A stretch of DNA of 64,000 nucleotides from Pontivivens insulae (lineage in GTDB: Bacteria; Pseudomonadota; Alphaproteobacteria; Rhodobacterales; Rhodobacteraceae), in NCBI RefSeq assembly GCF_900302495.1, contig NZ_OMKW01000003.1, positions 496,001-560,000 of the forward strand, written 5' to 3'. The notes under the pieces are model-generated. The model searched no databases. It worked only from the letters and a program-made list of their open reading frames with translations, and was not told where the DNA came from. Both the position numbers and the translations under genes were made by a program. This document shows positions 1-8,694 of the stretch, in pieces (position 1 is the first letter of the stretch; each line of letters starts with the position of its first letter).

Positions 1-602
1 GTGAAGGCCACGTGCAACTCGCAATCATGGCCACTTTCCTTGGCTGCCCGCAGCGCCTCGATCCCCAGCCAGCACGCGATGCGGTTGTCGAGCGCCTTTG
101 AGACGACCTTGTTGCCCATTTCAACGAAGGGCTCATCCATGACCACATAGTCACCTATCTGAACGTGATCCTTGGCAGCCTTTCCCATGCCGATATCCAC
201 GAAGAAATCGGCGATCTCAGGCACCTTCTTGCGATCTTCGGGAGAGGCGATGTGCACCGGCTTCCCACCCGGGTTCATGACGCCCTTCAGATCTCCGTCG
301 CCCGTGCAGACCAGCACCCTGCGGGAGAAGAGGTTCCGGTTGTCAAATCCACCGACCGGATTGACATGGATCCAGCCCTCATCGCTGACATGTGAGACGA
401 GGAACCCGATCTCATCCATATGGCACAGCAACATAACACGCGGGCCCGACCCTTTGCGCATGGCCAAAAGGTTGCCCAACGGATCCACCCGCACCTCATC
501 GGCCAGACCTTCGATCTCACGCGCAATCAAATCGCGGATGCGATGCTCCCGCCCCGGGACACCGGGTGTTTCACACAAGCGTTTGAGAAGATCGGTCTGC
601 AT
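1..602 (-). CDS. M42 family metallopeptidase (aminopeptidase), 3' end beyond window
   Basis: Reading leftward from an ATG at 600-602, about 200 residues are visible before the window edge cuts the gene. The protein starts MQTDLLKRLCETPGVPGREH and contains LLCHMDEIGFLVSHV and SKALDNRIACW. The HMDE and ALDNR signatures are those of the FrvX/YpdE/TET-type M42 aminopeptidases, cytosolic di-metal enzymes that trim N-terminal residues from peptides. The His of HMDE and the Asp of ALDNR are expected metal ligands; the catalytic Glu and the remaining ligands lie outside the window. An AAAGGAG ribosome site lies just upstream of the ATG. The gene follows the VOC gene by 64 bases on the same strand, so it is probably the distal member of the DMT-VOC-M42 unit. 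Substrate unknown. Confidence 0.85.
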   Translation of the reverse strand, partial: MQTDLLKRLCETPGVPGREHRIRDLIAREIEGLADEVRVDPLGNLLAMRKGSGPRVMLLCHMDEIGFLVSHVSDEGWIHVNPVGGFDNRNLFSRRVLVCTGDGDLKGVMNPGGKPVHIASPEDRKKVPEIADFFVDIGMGKAAKDHVQIGDYVVMDEPFVEMGNKVVSKALDNRIACWLGIEALRAAKESGHDCELHVAF

Positions 603-666
603 GGGCTGGCTCCTTTGTTGGAGGCAAACTTATGGTCGCAGGCGGGCAGAGGAAAGGGCCACGCGG

Positions 667-1053
667 TCAATCAACCGCATCATGACAAACGGCCTCGATA
701 TTGTGTCCGTCAGGATCGAACACAAAGGCCCCGTAGTAATGGGCGTGATAATGCGGCCTCTGCCCCGGCGCACCATTGTCGCGCCCCCCGGCGGCCAGGG
801 CCGCTGCATGAAATGCATCCACCGCCGCCCGGTCCGCTGCGCTGAAGGCCACATGCAAAGGACCGGAGGTTGGCGCATCCCCGCTCAACCAGAACTGCGG
901 CCGCTCCCGCCCGAACCCGCAAACAGGAACACCACCCGTATGCTCCATCGGGACATCGAACAGCCGCCGGATGCCAAGTGGCTCCAGAGCCTTGGCATAG
1001 AACGCGGCCGACACCCCAAAATTTGCGGTGCCGATTGTGATATGGTCGATCAT
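667..1053 (-). CDS. VOC family (glyoxalase/dioxygenase fold) protein
   Basis: A 128-residue single-domain protein starting MIDHITIGTANF. It has the vicinal-oxygen-chelate pattern: DHITIGT at the N terminus with His4 as a likely metal ligand, PLHVAFSA near residue 70, and FVFDPDGHNIEAVCH near the C terminus, where the Glu of NIEAV is the usual second-half ligand. One domain of this length normally works as a dimer. The ATG at 1051-1053 is chosen because GAGGAG precedes it and homology starts there; the frame extends upstream without a similar signal. It lies between the DMT exporter and the M42 peptidase, probably co-transcribed. The substrate cannot be read from sequence, and lactoylglutathione lyase activity should not be assumed. 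Confidence 0.85.
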   Translation of the reverse strand: MIDHITIGTANFGVSAAFYAKALEPLGIRRLFDVPMEHTGGVPVCGFGRERPQFWLSGDAPTSGPLHVAFSAADRAAVDAFHAAALAAGGRDNGAPGQRPHYHAHYYGAFVFDPDGHNIEAVCHDAVD

Positions 1054-1126
1054 GGCTCTCCTCGCGTGCCGATCCAGCCCCCTCGGGATGAGCCTAGACC
1101 GGCGACGGCACAATCGCCAACTACAC

Positions 1127-2017
1127 TCAGGCCAAGACAATGATGGCGGAGCCTAGGACCGCCAACGCAGCCCCCACAATCGCAGGCCACGGCGGAATCA
1201 GCCGATCCCGCAGCCCGACAATTGCAATCACGAGGATGGGGGAGAGCGATGCCAGCACCGTCGCAATGCCCGCGTCAAAATGGGCAAGCGCGAATAGAAG
1301 CAGCGAGGATGACAACACATAACCGATGAAACCGGGCAGGATCGTCTGCGCCAGCAGGCTCGGCGTCATCTCCGCCTCGCTTCGGAAGATGGCGGAGGGC
1401 CACAATCCGATGACAGAGATGATCAGGGCCGCTCCACCAAGCCGAACAGCAGAGGCGGCCAACGGGTCCAGGCCCGCTTGCAGCGCCGGTTTCAGCACCA
1501 GAAACCCCAGCGCCATGCAGCCCGTGGCCAGCAGACCTAACATGATCACAACCAGCAAGCTGCCCTCCAGCGTATCCCGCTTAGAGCGCGCATCTGTTCC
1601 GAACAAAATGGCCAACGCGATACCCGCCAGTGCCACTGCAGCACCTAAGAGATCACTCAGATGCGGGATTTCGCCCAGCCAAACGAATGCCATTGCACCA
1701 ATGATGGGGGCCTTCAGAGCCAGCATCAGTTCCGTACGCCTCGGTCCCCCCCGTCGCAGACACGCGATCATGGCAAGGTTGCCCGCGAAAATACCTATCG
1801 CGGTGCTGACAACAAAAGCCGGCCAAAACCCCCAATCTACACTCTGCCACAATCCCAGGACCGTGCAGATGACCGCCAAAATGCCAAAACAGGACACCAA
1901 TTGAACCCGCGTGAATTCAAAGGCGCCCAGCGCACGGGCTGGCCTTTGCGCCAAAACAATGCCCGTCGCCCAGCCGGCAGACGCCAGCAGAGCAGCAACA
2001 GGTGCAAGTAAGAGCAT
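1127..2017 (-). CDS. EamA/DMT-family transporter, 10 TM
   Basis: A 296-residue, very hydrophobic protein with about ten membrane spans arranged as two EamA repeats (roughly residues 5-135 and 150-290), the standard drug/metabolite transporter architecture. It starts MLLLAPVAALLASAGWATG, with GGAGG about nine bases upstream of the ATG. Members of this family export small metabolites or amino acids from the cytoplasm; the substrate here is unknown. It is the first gene of a leftward unit with the VOC and M42 genes and is divergent from the HxlR regulator at 2093. The pair shares a 75-base spacer containing an inverted repeat, so local control by that regulator is likely (inference). Confidence 0.88.
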   Translation of the reverse strand: MLLLAPVAALLASAGWATGIVLAQRPARALGAFEFTRVQLVSCFGILAVICTVLGLWQSVDWGFWPAFVVSTAIGIFAGNLAMIACLRRGGPRRTELMLALKAPIIGAMAFVWLGEIPHLSDLLGAAVALAGIALAILFGTDARSKRDTLEGSLLVVIMLGLLATGCMALGFLVLKPALQAGLDPLAASAVRLGGAALIISVIGLWPSAIFRSEAEMTPSLLAQTILPGFIGYVLSSSLLLFALAHFDAGIATVLASLSPILVIAIVGLRDRLIPPWPAIVGAALAVLGSAIIVLA

Positions 2018-2036
2018 GGACGCGACCTCCAGATTC

Positions 2037-2078
2037 GCTACACTATGCGTAGCAATACACCGCTATCGAAAGTGTAGC
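2037..2078. promoter_or_regulatory. Inverted repeat in the DMT/HxlR divergent promoter
   Basis: GCTACACT at 2037-2044 and its exact reverse complement AGTGTAGC at 2071-2078 flank 26 bases. The left arm is also part of GCTACACTATGCGTAGC (2037-2053), a local GCTAC/GTAGC dyad. The elements fill the spacer between the divergent exporter and HxlR genes, where an autoregulatory operator is expected. The TACACT of each arm also resembles a -10 element, one facing each gene. Binding by the HxlR protein is inferred from position only. Confidence 0.5.
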
Positions 2079-2092
2079 AACATGGAGATCTC

Positions 2093-2479
2093 ATGCCCAT
2101 CGACATCCCCACACCCGGACAGCCTGTGCGCGGTTCCAGCACCGGAAAGCCGATCATGGCGCTGTTCGACCTGCTCGGGCGCAGTTGGGCCCTCGGCGTG
2201 ATCTGGCAGCTCTCGGACAGGGCGCTCACTTTTCGCCAACTGCAAACCGCGTGCGAAGGTGTGTCCCCCACAGTTTTGAACAAGCGGCTAAAAGAGCTGA
2301 CGGCCAGCGGCTTCGTTGTCAGAAATGATCAGGGCTACCTGCTCAGCCCATCAGGGGCCCAGCTTCTGGCCCTGCTCCGCCCGCTCGGCCATTACTCAGA
2401 AGATTGGGCCGAGACTTTCACCCAAACTGGTGAATCTCTTGCGGGACATTCGCCAGACGCTCCCCGCCCAGGTCCGTGA
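2093..2479 (+). CDS. HxlR-family winged-helix transcriptional regulator
   Basis: A 128-residue protein with one HxlR DNA-binding domain at about residues 18-105. Typical stretches are PIMALFDLLGRSWALGVIWQL, LTFRQLQTACEGVSPTVLNK and RLKELTASGFVVRN. HxlR/DUF24 proteins are dimeric winged helices, several of which respond to electrophiles or redox state through a Cys. Here one Cys lies before the recognition helix (QTACEG), so a redox role is possible but unproven. It is divergent from the DMT exporter and probably represses that unit. The last 62 bases of the gene overlap the convergent end of the M24 gene at 2418. Confidence 0.9.
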   Translation: MPIDIPTPGQPVRGSSTGKPIMALFDLLGRSWALGVIWQLSDRALTFRQLQTACEGVSPTVLNKRLKELTASGFVVRNDQGYLLSPSGAQLLALLRPLGHYSEDWAETFTQTGESLAGHSPDAPRPGP

Positions 2480-3590
2480 CCACGAACGTGTCAGTGATCG
2501 CGATGCCCCAATCCGGTGTCCAGAGGCCGGGCATCAGGTGGAACGTCATGCCCACTTCCAGCGGTGTCGTGTCGCCGGGGCGCAGGCTCATCGTGCGCTC
2601 ACCCCAGTCGGGCGGATAGGACAGACCCACGGGATAGCCTGTCCGGTTGCCTTTCTCGATGCCGGCCCGGCGAAACGCGGCATAGACATGCTCGGCCACC
2701 TCTTCACAGGTCGCTCCGGGTTTTGCCGCCGCGATCGCTTCCGCGCTCGCCTCAATCACCACCGCCTCGGCCCGCGCGATGTCCGCGGGCACCTTCCCGG
2801 CGAACAGTGTCCGAGAGGTCGGGCAATGATAGCGGCTCTTACAACCGGAAATCTCGAAATAGGTGGCTTCCCCCTGCGCAAGCGGCCGCTCGACCCACGT
2901 GATGTGAGAGGCCGACGCCTCCACCCCACTTGGCGCAATAGGGGCAATCGCGGGATAATCGCCCGTGATCCCGTCCACACCGCGTACACCGGCAGCCTGA
3001 ACCTCAGCAACCAATGCCGCCTTACTGCCCTCGATCCGCGCATTTTCGCGGAGAACCTGATGCATATGCTCGCTCAGCCGCGCGGCCTGACGCATCAAGC
3101 CCAGCTCAGCATCCGACTTCACCGCCCGGCACCAGTTCACAAGGCCTGTGGCATCCAAGAACTCCGCCCGTGGCAGCCCCGCGCGCAGCTGCTCCAAGCA
3201 GCGCGCAGAGAAATAGTAATTGTCCATTTCGACCCCGATCGGCCCGTCCAGCTCGCGGTCCTGCAGCAGCTCCACCATATGATCGTAGGGGTGATGATCG
3301 GGATGCTGCACCCACGCCTCCGGCCAATCGGTCAAATTGTCAGGGGCCAGCCAGGTCGTCTGCGCCGCCCCGGCCTTGTCCTGCGTGCGCCCCCACCAGA
3401 TCGGCTCGCCCTTCGCAGAAACAATCACGGCCTGATCAACATAGAACGACCACCCGTCATAGCCGGTGATCCAAGCCATATTGGACGGGTCGGTTACGAT
3501 CAGCGTGGCGATACCGGCACGATCCATCCGGGCCCGAACACGGGCCAACCGGGTCGCATATTCAGCTGGGGAGAAGTCACTGGCGGGCAT
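2418..3590 (-). CDS. M24 'pita-bread' family protein, ectoine hydrolase (DoeA)-like
   Basis: A 390-residue protein with an N-terminal creatinase-type domain (about 1-150) and a C-terminal M24 domain. SHITWVERPL and GNRTGYPVGLSYPPDWGER, together with HLMPGLWTPDWG, resemble ectoine hydrolases (DoeA/EutD), which open ectoine to N-acetyl-diaminobutyrate; the length also fits. The usual aminopeptidase metal ligands are not in place: where metallo-M24 enzymes have two Asp, this protein reads YFEISG and HCPTSRTL, as in metal-independent creatinase-like members. No other doe genes are nearby, so the substrate is tentative. The start at 3588-3590 (MPASDFSPAEYATRL) fits the family start, although its ribosome site is weak. 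The gene converges on, and overlaps by 62 bases, the HxlR gene. Confidence 0.75.
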   Translation of the reverse strand: MPASDFSPAEYATRLARVRARMDRAGIATLIVTDPSNMAWITGYDGWSFYVDQAVIVSAKGEPIWWGRTQDKAGAAQTTWLAPDNLTDWPEAWVQHPDHHPYDHMVELLQDRELDGPIGVEMDNYYFSARCLEQLRAGLPRAEFLDATGLVNWCRAVKSDAELGLMRQAARLSEHMHQVLRENARIEGSKAALVAEVQAAGVRGVDGITGDYPAIAPIAPSGVEASASHITWVERPLAQGEATYFEISGCKSRYHCPTSRTLFAGKVPADIARAEAVVIEASAEAIAAAKPGATCEEVAEHVYAAFRRAGIEKGNRTGYPVGLSYPPDWGERTMSLRPGDTTPLEVGMTFHLMPGLWTPDWGIAITDTFVVTDLGGERLANVPQEIHQFG

Positions 3591-3702
3591 AGCGCAACTG
3601 TCCGCGCCGAACCGGGCTTGTGTCAATCGGGTTTCAGGTGTCGGCCATTTGCCCGCTGGCCTTATAGAAACTGAGATCTGCGCCACCACGTCACGGACCG
3701 CC

Positions 3703-3721
3703 CCCCTGTTCAAAACAGGGG
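3703..3721. promoter_or_regulatory. Perfect 8-bp inverted repeat upstream of DUF2842 gene
   Basis: CCCCTGTT (3703-3710) and AACAGGGG (3714-3721) are exact complements around a 3-base loop, ending about 21 bases before the ATG at 3743. TTT follows on the plus strand, but there is no plus-strand gene upstream to terminate. An operator or a leader hairpin is therefore more plausible than a terminator. Function not determined. Confidence 0.35.
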
Positions 3722-3742
3722 TTTCACGCTATCTGCCACCCC

Positions 3743-3967
3743 ATGAGCATGTCGTACAAATCCCGCCGCCGATGGTCCCTCGTGATTCTTCTGGTCGGCC
3801 TGCCGGTCTATATCGGCGTTGTGTGGTTCATTCTCAGCCTGATTCCGCGCCCCCCGATCCTGCTGGAGCTGGCGCTTTACGTCTTCTTCGGCCTCGCGTG
3901 GGCCCTGCCCTTCAAAAACGTTTTCAAAGGGGTGGGCAAAGCCGATCCCGATGCGGACCCCAACTGA
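3743..3967 (+). CDS. DUF2842 small membrane protein
   Basis: A 74-residue protein with two membrane spans (about residues 12-32 and 40-58) after a basic start, MSMSYKSRRRW. The pattern RRRWSLVILLVGLPVYI, then PPILLELALYVFFG, then WALPFKNVFKGVGKADPD matches the DUF2842 family, which is common in Rhodobacterales and has no known function. The positive N terminus and acidic tail suggest that both ends face the cytoplasm. It lies 84 bases upstream of cobS on the same strand; a shared transcript is possible but nothing in its sequence links it to cobalamin. Confidence 0.8.
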   Translation: MSMSYKSRRRWSLVILLVGLPVYIGVVWFILSLIPRPPILLELALYVFFGLAWALPFKNVFKGVGKADPDADPN

Positions 3968-4051
3968 CTGTAACGGACACAATCGGCGCCCTTGCGCGAT
4001 TTGGCCGATTATCCCATGAAAGACGCGATTTGACGCGCGAAAGGACGAGCC

Positions 4052-5038
4052 ATGGCTGACGGAGCCCCCATGATCACCGACACCCCGACCAAGGACATCT
4101 CGGTGCGCGAGGCGTTCGGCATCGACAGCGACATGACCGTCAAAGGGTTCGAGAACGGCTCCGACCGCGTGCCCGATTTCGATAGCACCTACAAATTCGA
4201 CCGCGACATCACCCTCGCGATCCTCGCAGGCTACGCTCACAACCGCCGTGTGATGATCCAAGGCTATCACGGTACAGGTAAGTCGACCCACATTGAACAG
4301 GTCGCAGCGCGCCTGAACTGGCCCTGCGTACGTGTGAACCTCGACAGCCACATCTCCCGGATCGACCTGATCGGCAAGGATGCGATCAAGCTCAAGGACG
4401 GCAAGCAAGTCACCGAGTTTCAGGAAGGCATCCTGCCCTGGGCGCTGCGCAATCCCGTCGCCATCGTCTTTGACGAATATGACGCAGGCCGCCCCGATGT
4501 GATGTTCGTCATCCAGCGCGTGTTGGAAAAGGACGGCAAGCTGACATTGCTCGATCAGAACGACGTCATCACGCCGAACCCCTATTTCCGCCTCTTCGCC
4601 ACGGCAAACACCGTTGGCCTTGGCGACACGACCGGCCTCTATCACGGCACGCAGCAGATCAACCAGGGCCAGATGGACCGGTGGAGCCTTGTTGCCACGC
4701 TCAACTACCTGCCCCACGCGGCAGAGACGGAGATTGTCGTGGCCAAGAACCCGACCTATTCCGACGATGCAGGCCGCAAGACGATTGCCCAGATGGTGAC
4801 CGTTGCCGACCTGACCCGGACAGCGTTCATGAATGGCGACATCTCCACCGTGATGTCCCCGCGGACCGTGATCGCCTGGGCAGAGAATGCGCGCATCTTC
4901 AACGATGTCGGCTTCGCCTTCCGCCTGACTTTCCTCAACAAATGCGATGAGCTGGAGCGCCAGACAGTTGCCGAGTTCTATCAGCGTTGTTTTGACGAGG
5001 AACTGCCCGAAAGCGCAGCCAGCGTGAGCCTGGGATGA
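4052..5038 (+). CDS. cobS: Aerobic cobaltochelatase subunit CobS
   Basis: A 328-residue AAA+ ATPase of the late-cobalt-insertion cobalamin pathway. CobS with CobT forms the ATP-driven partner of CobN, which inserts Co2+ into hydrogenobyrinate a,c-diamide in the cytoplasm. Walker A is GYHGTGKST (71-79), followed by [19 protein letters not shown]; Walker B is [10 protein letters not shown], with Asp141-Glu142. Length and motifs match CobS fully. An AAGGACG ribosome site precedes the ATG at 4052; Met7 is a possible alternative start. The stop overlaps the next start (ATGA at 5035-5038), and cobT follows. CobN is not in the window. Confidence 0.96.
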   Translation: MADGAPMITDTPTKDISVREAFGIDSDMTVKGFENGSDRVPDFDSTYKFDRDITLAILAGYAHNRRVMIQGYHGTGKSTHIEQVAARLNWPCVRVNLDSHISRIDLIGKDAIKLKDGKQVTEFQEGILPWALRNPVAIVFDEYDAGRPDVMFVIQRVLEKDGKLTLLDQNDVITPNPYFRLFATANTVGLGDTTGLYHGTQQINQGQMDRWSLVATLNYLPHAAETEIVVAKNPTYSDDAGRKTIAQMVTVADLTRTAFMNGDISTVMSPRTVIAWAENARIFNDVGFAFRLTFLNKCDELERQTVAEFYQRCFDEELPESAASVSLG

Positions 5039-5709
5039 TCGGCAGGGCGGTTTTGCTCTGTGCACTGGTTGCTGTGCCCGCCGGGGCGCAGAACAGTGAC
5101 GCGGCAGACCCGCTCTTCATCGATGTCGGGAACGGCGACGCGGCCTCCGATGACGGCTTCTCGACCCTGGTCTCCGATCAACTCAACCAGGCGGATGGCT
5201 ATTTCATCTCGGTAGATGACGATGCGGACACTCCGCTGGCTGATGACAACACAGCAGACCAACCGAACTACCCCATCCTGCCGATCATTGATTTGGCTGA
5301 GGGTGGCGCGTCCGAGATTGATCTGCGGGACCGATGCGCGGCCTATGCGTCCAGCCTCTACACCGTCACCGCGCGGGAGCAGATGGCAGGCACCGCGCGC
5401 ACCCGGTTTCGGGCACAATTTGCCCGCCACCTGCGAGCCGCCATTGATGCGCGGATAGAAGCCGGGCTGACACGCCCAGTTGCCGAGGATGCCGCCCACA
5501 GCGCGGTCGTGCCGTTGGCGCAAATCTATATCGAGATCTGGCGCACGACGCGCAGACGCACCGGATCTTATTTCGACAGTGAGCTGCGGCGGGCCGACCA
5601 TACGGCCTGTCAAACGCTCGAAGATGGCGGCGTCGCGCACGAACCCCGCGCCACCATCACCCAACAGCTCGAAACCGGTGCCGTTGGCACGTTCGGGCAG
5701 GACAATTGA
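5035..5709 (+). CDS. Unknown exported protein between cobS and cobT
   Basis: A 224-residue protein I do not recognise. It starts [19 protein letters not shown], a good Sec signal peptide with an Ala-Gly-Ala cleavage site at about residue 18, so the mature protein is probably periplasmic. The region after the signal is acidic and poor in structure (about 20-80). It is followed by a more helical part with [34 protein letters not shown] and [10 protein letters not shown]; the two mature cysteines (about 100 and 193) could form a disulfide. The start overlaps the cobS stop by 4 bases (ATGA), indicating translational coupling, and cobT starts 45 bases after its stop. It lies inside a cytosolic chelatase operon although it is exported. 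No function assigned. Confidence 0.75.
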   Translation: MIGRAVLLCALVAVPAGAQNSDAADPLFIDVGNGDAASDDGFSTLVSDQLNQADGYFISVDDDADTPLADDNTADQPNYPILPIIDLAEGGASEIDLRDRCAAYASSLYTVTAREQMAGTARTRFRAQFARHLRAAIDARIEAGLTRPVAEDAAHSAVVPLAQIYIEIWRTTRRRTGSYFDSELRRADHTACQTLEDGGVAHEPRATITQQLETGAVGTFGQDN

Positions 5710-5754
5710 GACCGGGCCGCATGGCAGGCAGCCCGCGTGGAAGGCGGAATTGAG

Positions 5755-7626
5755 ATGAACAATACCAACGACAACCCCGCCGATCCGTTCAAGAAGGCGC
5801 TGGCAGAGGCGACCCGCACACTGGCCAACGAGCCTGAAATGAAGGTTACCTACTCAGTCGATCCGCCCGGATTGAGCAATGACAGCGCCCGCCTGCCACA
5901 GGTCACCCGCCGGATGACCCGGGACGAGGTGATGCTGGCACGCGGTGTGGCGGATGCCTATGCGCTGCGAACCCGGTTCCACAACGCGCAGATGCACGCC
6001 CGCTATGAGCCACAGGGCGAAATGGCTCGCGACATCTACAACGCTCTTGAAACCGCACGGTGCGAGGCTGTCGGCACCCGCGCCATGCCCGGATGCGCCG
6101 GTAACATTGACGCAAAGATTGCAGCCGACGCCAAGCGACAGGGCTTTGGCGAAATCACAGAAGCCGGACAGGCCCCCCTGGCCGAGGCCGCAGGCTATCT
6201 GCTGCGCCATTTGGCAACAGGCCGCGACCTGCCGCCAGATGCGGCCAATGTGATGAACCTATGGCGCGGTTTCCTCGAAGGTCAGGCGGGCGATGCGTTC
6301 GAGAATGTCGACGACGTGCTCGCCGATCAGCAAGCCTTTGCCAAATTCGCCCGTCAGGTGATCGACGATCTGGGCTATGGCGAACAGCTTGGCGACGACC
6401 CGGATGAGGCGGACGATCAGGAAGGCGAGGACGCCGTAGAAGAGGAAGAGGCCGCCGAAGAGGATCAGCCCGACGGGGATGAGAACCAGGACAGCGACAG
6501 TTCCGACGAAACGTCCGAGGAAACTTCCGAGGCCGATCCAGACGCCGCCGAGGCGCAGGTCGCTCAGGAAGATGCCGAAGATCAGGAGATGTCGGAGAAT
6601 GCGGAGCAGATGGAGGGAGAGCCCCCCGCCGACCTGCCACCGCCACCGGTTTCCGAAGCCGATCCAGATTACCGCGTCTTTTCCGACGCCCATGACGAGG
6701 AAATCGCGGCAGAGGATCTTGCCAGCCCCGATGAGTTGGAGCGGCTGCGCAAATATCTCGACCAGCAACTCGAACCGCTCAAAGGCGCGGTCAGCCGCCT
6801 GGCAAACCGCCTGCAACGCCGCCTTCAGGCCCAGCAGAACCGCTCCTGGGATTTCGATCAGGAAGAAGGCGTGCTCGACGCAGGCCGCCTCGCTCGTGTG
6901 ATCGCCAACCCGACAACTCCGCTTAGCTTTAAGGTGGAGCAGGATACAGAGTTCCGCGACACCGTCGTGACTTTGCTGCTCGACAATTCCGGCTCGATGC
7001 GCGGACGCCCGATCTCCATCGCCGCGATCTGCGCCGATGTGCTCTCCCAGACGCTGGAACGCTGTCAGGTGAAGGTCGAAATTCTGGGCTTTACCACCCG
7101 CGCATGGAAGGGTGGACAGGCGCGCGAGGAATGGCTGAAAGCCGGGCGCGAGGCGAACCCGGGCCGCCTCAACGACCTGCGCCACATCATCTACAAGCGC
7201 GCCGACGCCCCATGGCGCCGCGTGCGCCCCAATCTGGGCCTGATGATGAAAGAAGGGCTGCTCAAGGAAAACATCGACGGCGAAGCTCTCGAATGGGCCC
7301 ACAAGCGCCTGACCGGTCGGCCAGAGGCGCGGCGGATCATGATGGTGATCTCCGACGGTGCTCCGGTGGACGACTCGACGCTCAGTGCCAATCCGCCGAA
7401 CTATCTCGAAAAGCACCTGCGCGACGTGATTGCGATGATCGAAAAGCGCAAACAGGTGGAACTGCTCGCCATCGGTATCGGCCACGACGTGACGCGCTAT
7501 TACCAGCGCGCGGTTACGATCACGGATGTGGAACAACTGGCCGGTGCGATGACTGAACAGCTGGCAGCGCTCTTCGAAAGCGACCCGCGCCTGCGGGACA
7601 AGGCGGCGCGTCGCAAAGCGTCCTAA
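5755..7626 (+). CDS. cobT: Aerobic cobaltochelatase subunit CobT
   Basis: A 623-residue partner of CobS in the CobNST chelatase. The N-terminal domain (about 1-210) is followed by a very acidic Glu/Asp linker (about 215-300, with [17 protein letters not shown]) and a C-terminal von Willebrand A domain from about 400. Its MIDAS motif, [11 protein letters not shown], has Asp410 as the first ligand. Acidic linker plus VWA domain is the standard CobT/BchD layout. The ATG at 5755 is preferred because GGAAGGCGG sits nine bases upstream; an in-frame GTG at 5737 would overlap that site. The gene ends just before a strong bidirectional hairpin. Confidence 0.95.
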   Translation: MNNTNDNPADPFKKALAEATRTLANEPEMKVTYSVDPPGLSNDSARLPQVTRRMTRDEVMLARGVADAYALRTRFHNAQMHARYEPQGEMARDIYNALETARCEAVGTRAMPGCAGNIDAKIAADAKRQGFGEITEAGQAPLAEAAGYLLRHLATGRDLPPDAANVMNLWRGFLEGQAGDAFENVDDVLADQQAFAKFARQVIDDLGYGEQLGDDPDEADDQEGEDAVEEEEAAEEDQPDGDENQDSDSSDETSEETSEADPDAAEAQVAQEDAEDQEMSENAEQMEGEPPADLPPPPVSEADPDYRVFSDAHDEEIAAEDLASPDELERLRKYLDQQLEPLKGAVSRLANRLQRRLQAQQNRSWDFDQEEGVLDAGRLARVIANPTTPLSFKVEQDTEFRDTVVTLLLDNSGSMRGRPISIAAICADVLSQTLERCQVKVEILGFTTRAWKGGQAREEWLKAGREANPGRLNDLRHIIYKRADAPWRRVRPNLGLMMKEGLLKENIDGEALEWAHKRLTGRPEARRIMMVISDGAPVDDSTLSANPPNYLEKHLRDVIAMIEKRKQVELLAIGIGHDVTRYYQRAVTITDVEQLAGAMTEQLAALFESDPRLRDKAARRKAS

Positions 7627-7648
7627 GCGCCCTTGATCACTGCCTTTT

Positions 7649-7704
7649 GGGTATTTGAACCAATCCGAAGCAGAGCATCCCGTTTCGGATTGGCAAAAAT
7701 ACCC
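7649..7704. terminator. Bidirectional terminator between cobT and GST gene
   Basis: GGGTATTTGAACCAATCCGAA at 7649-7669 pairs with TTCGGATTGG then AAAAATACCC at 7684-7704. The long stem has about two mismatches and a 14-base loop. A/T tracts on both outer sides suit termination of cobT from the left and of the convergent TetR-GST unit from the right. Confidence 0.75.
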
Positions 7705-8694
7705 CTACTTCAGTTGCGTCAGGCAGCCCGTGTCGTCCAGCAGGGTGCGCGTGGTTTCAGAAAGCTCCGCCTCCGCGAACCGCTTGCGCAGCCGGTTCAG
7801 GCAGCGCACCTGCCAGCGGAACGGCGGCTGGATAAGTTTGCCCGACGGCAAATCGATCTCAACCCGATCCCCATCCGCCTCGGCCACAGCCTCATTGGCA
7901 TGCAGGAACGGCAGATAATGCGAGCCGGCAAGGCGCAGAAGGGCAATGACCGCCGGATCAACCTCATCTGACCAAGTGCCCAGTTCGAGGCCAGAAAGGT
8001 CATCGAGTCGCCTCAGCCAATGCGCCACGCTGGGCGCACGTTCCCGCAGGATCGACCCGGGTCCGGGATCCTCGGCCAGTTGGCTGAGCTGACCGAACAG
8101 AGCGAAATCCGCGATGCCCGGTCGTGTGCCGAAAAGATACCGCCCCCGCTTTGCCAACGGCTCCAGCGCGTCGAGCACATCGAGATAGCCCTGCTCGACA
8201 ACGGGCGCATTTTCCTGCGTCGCGCCAATCATCGCCATGCGCTGCATCTGACGGTCGCGCAAGTTGCGCGGCAAGGCATCGCGCATCGCCTCTGGCAGGG
8301 TCGCTCCGATATCGGCGGTCAGCCATCCGGTCGCAAAGGCAATGCTTTCGGGGTCCGACCAGCGATACCAGAACATCGCCTTGGTCAGCCATTCATCCGC
8401 CAGATCCTCGATCAAGGCCGCGAGGAAGGCCGCATCCCCGGGGGGGATCACACCGCGGCGGTTCACGATCTCAACCTCCAGCACCTCTGCCATCTTTGTG
8501 CTGTCGATCATGTCGCGGCCCATCGGATGTCGCAGAACCGGCAGGATGATCGGCGCGACCTTAACCTCGCGGCCGGTCAGTTGCGGCATCTCCACGATCC
8601 ACTCAAACGGGATCTGGCGATAGCGCATCAGCGCCCGCATTTTCATCGAATAGGGTGAGGCGGTCAGCCCGATCAACTGATAGGGCGCACTCAT
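7705..8694 (-). CDS. Glutathione S-transferase family protein
   Basis: A 329-residue protein starting MSAPYQLIGLTASPYSMKMRALM. The thioredoxin-like N-terminal half contains SPYSMKMRALMRYRQIPFEW and the segment RHPMGRDMIDSTKMAEVLE, where the Asp-Ser-Thr stretch takes the place of the usual GSH gamma-glutamyl site. The helical C-terminal domain contains GTRPGIADFALFGQL, the conserved N-capping Asp motif of GSTs. A tail of about 80 residues beyond a standard GST gives it unusual length. The ATG overlaps the tetR stop (ATGA at 8691-8694), so the two are translationally coupled and probably co-regulated by that TetR protein. The substrate is unknown; detoxification or a GSH-dependent conversion is likely. 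Confidence 0.82.
   Translation of the reverse strand: MSAPYQLIGLTASPYSMKMRALMRYRQIPFEWIVEMPQLTGREVKVAPIILPVLRHPMGRDMIDSTKMAEVLEVEIVNRRGVIPPGDAAFLAALIEDLADEWLTKAMFWYRWSDPESIAFATGWLTADIGATLPEAMRDALPRNLRDRQMQRMAMIGATQENAPVVEQGYLDVLDALEPLAKRGRYLFGTRPGIADFALFGQLSQLAEDPGPGSILRERAPSVAHWLRRLDDLSGLELGTWSDEVDPAVIALLRLAGSHYLPFLHANEAVAEADGDRVEIDLPSGKLIQPPFRWQVRCLNRLRKRFAEAELSETTRTLLDDTGCLTQLK

Noticed and set aside
3703-3721. Inverted repeat as a transcription terminator
   Set aside because: No plus-strand gene precedes it, the gene on the left diverges, and there are only three Ts after it.
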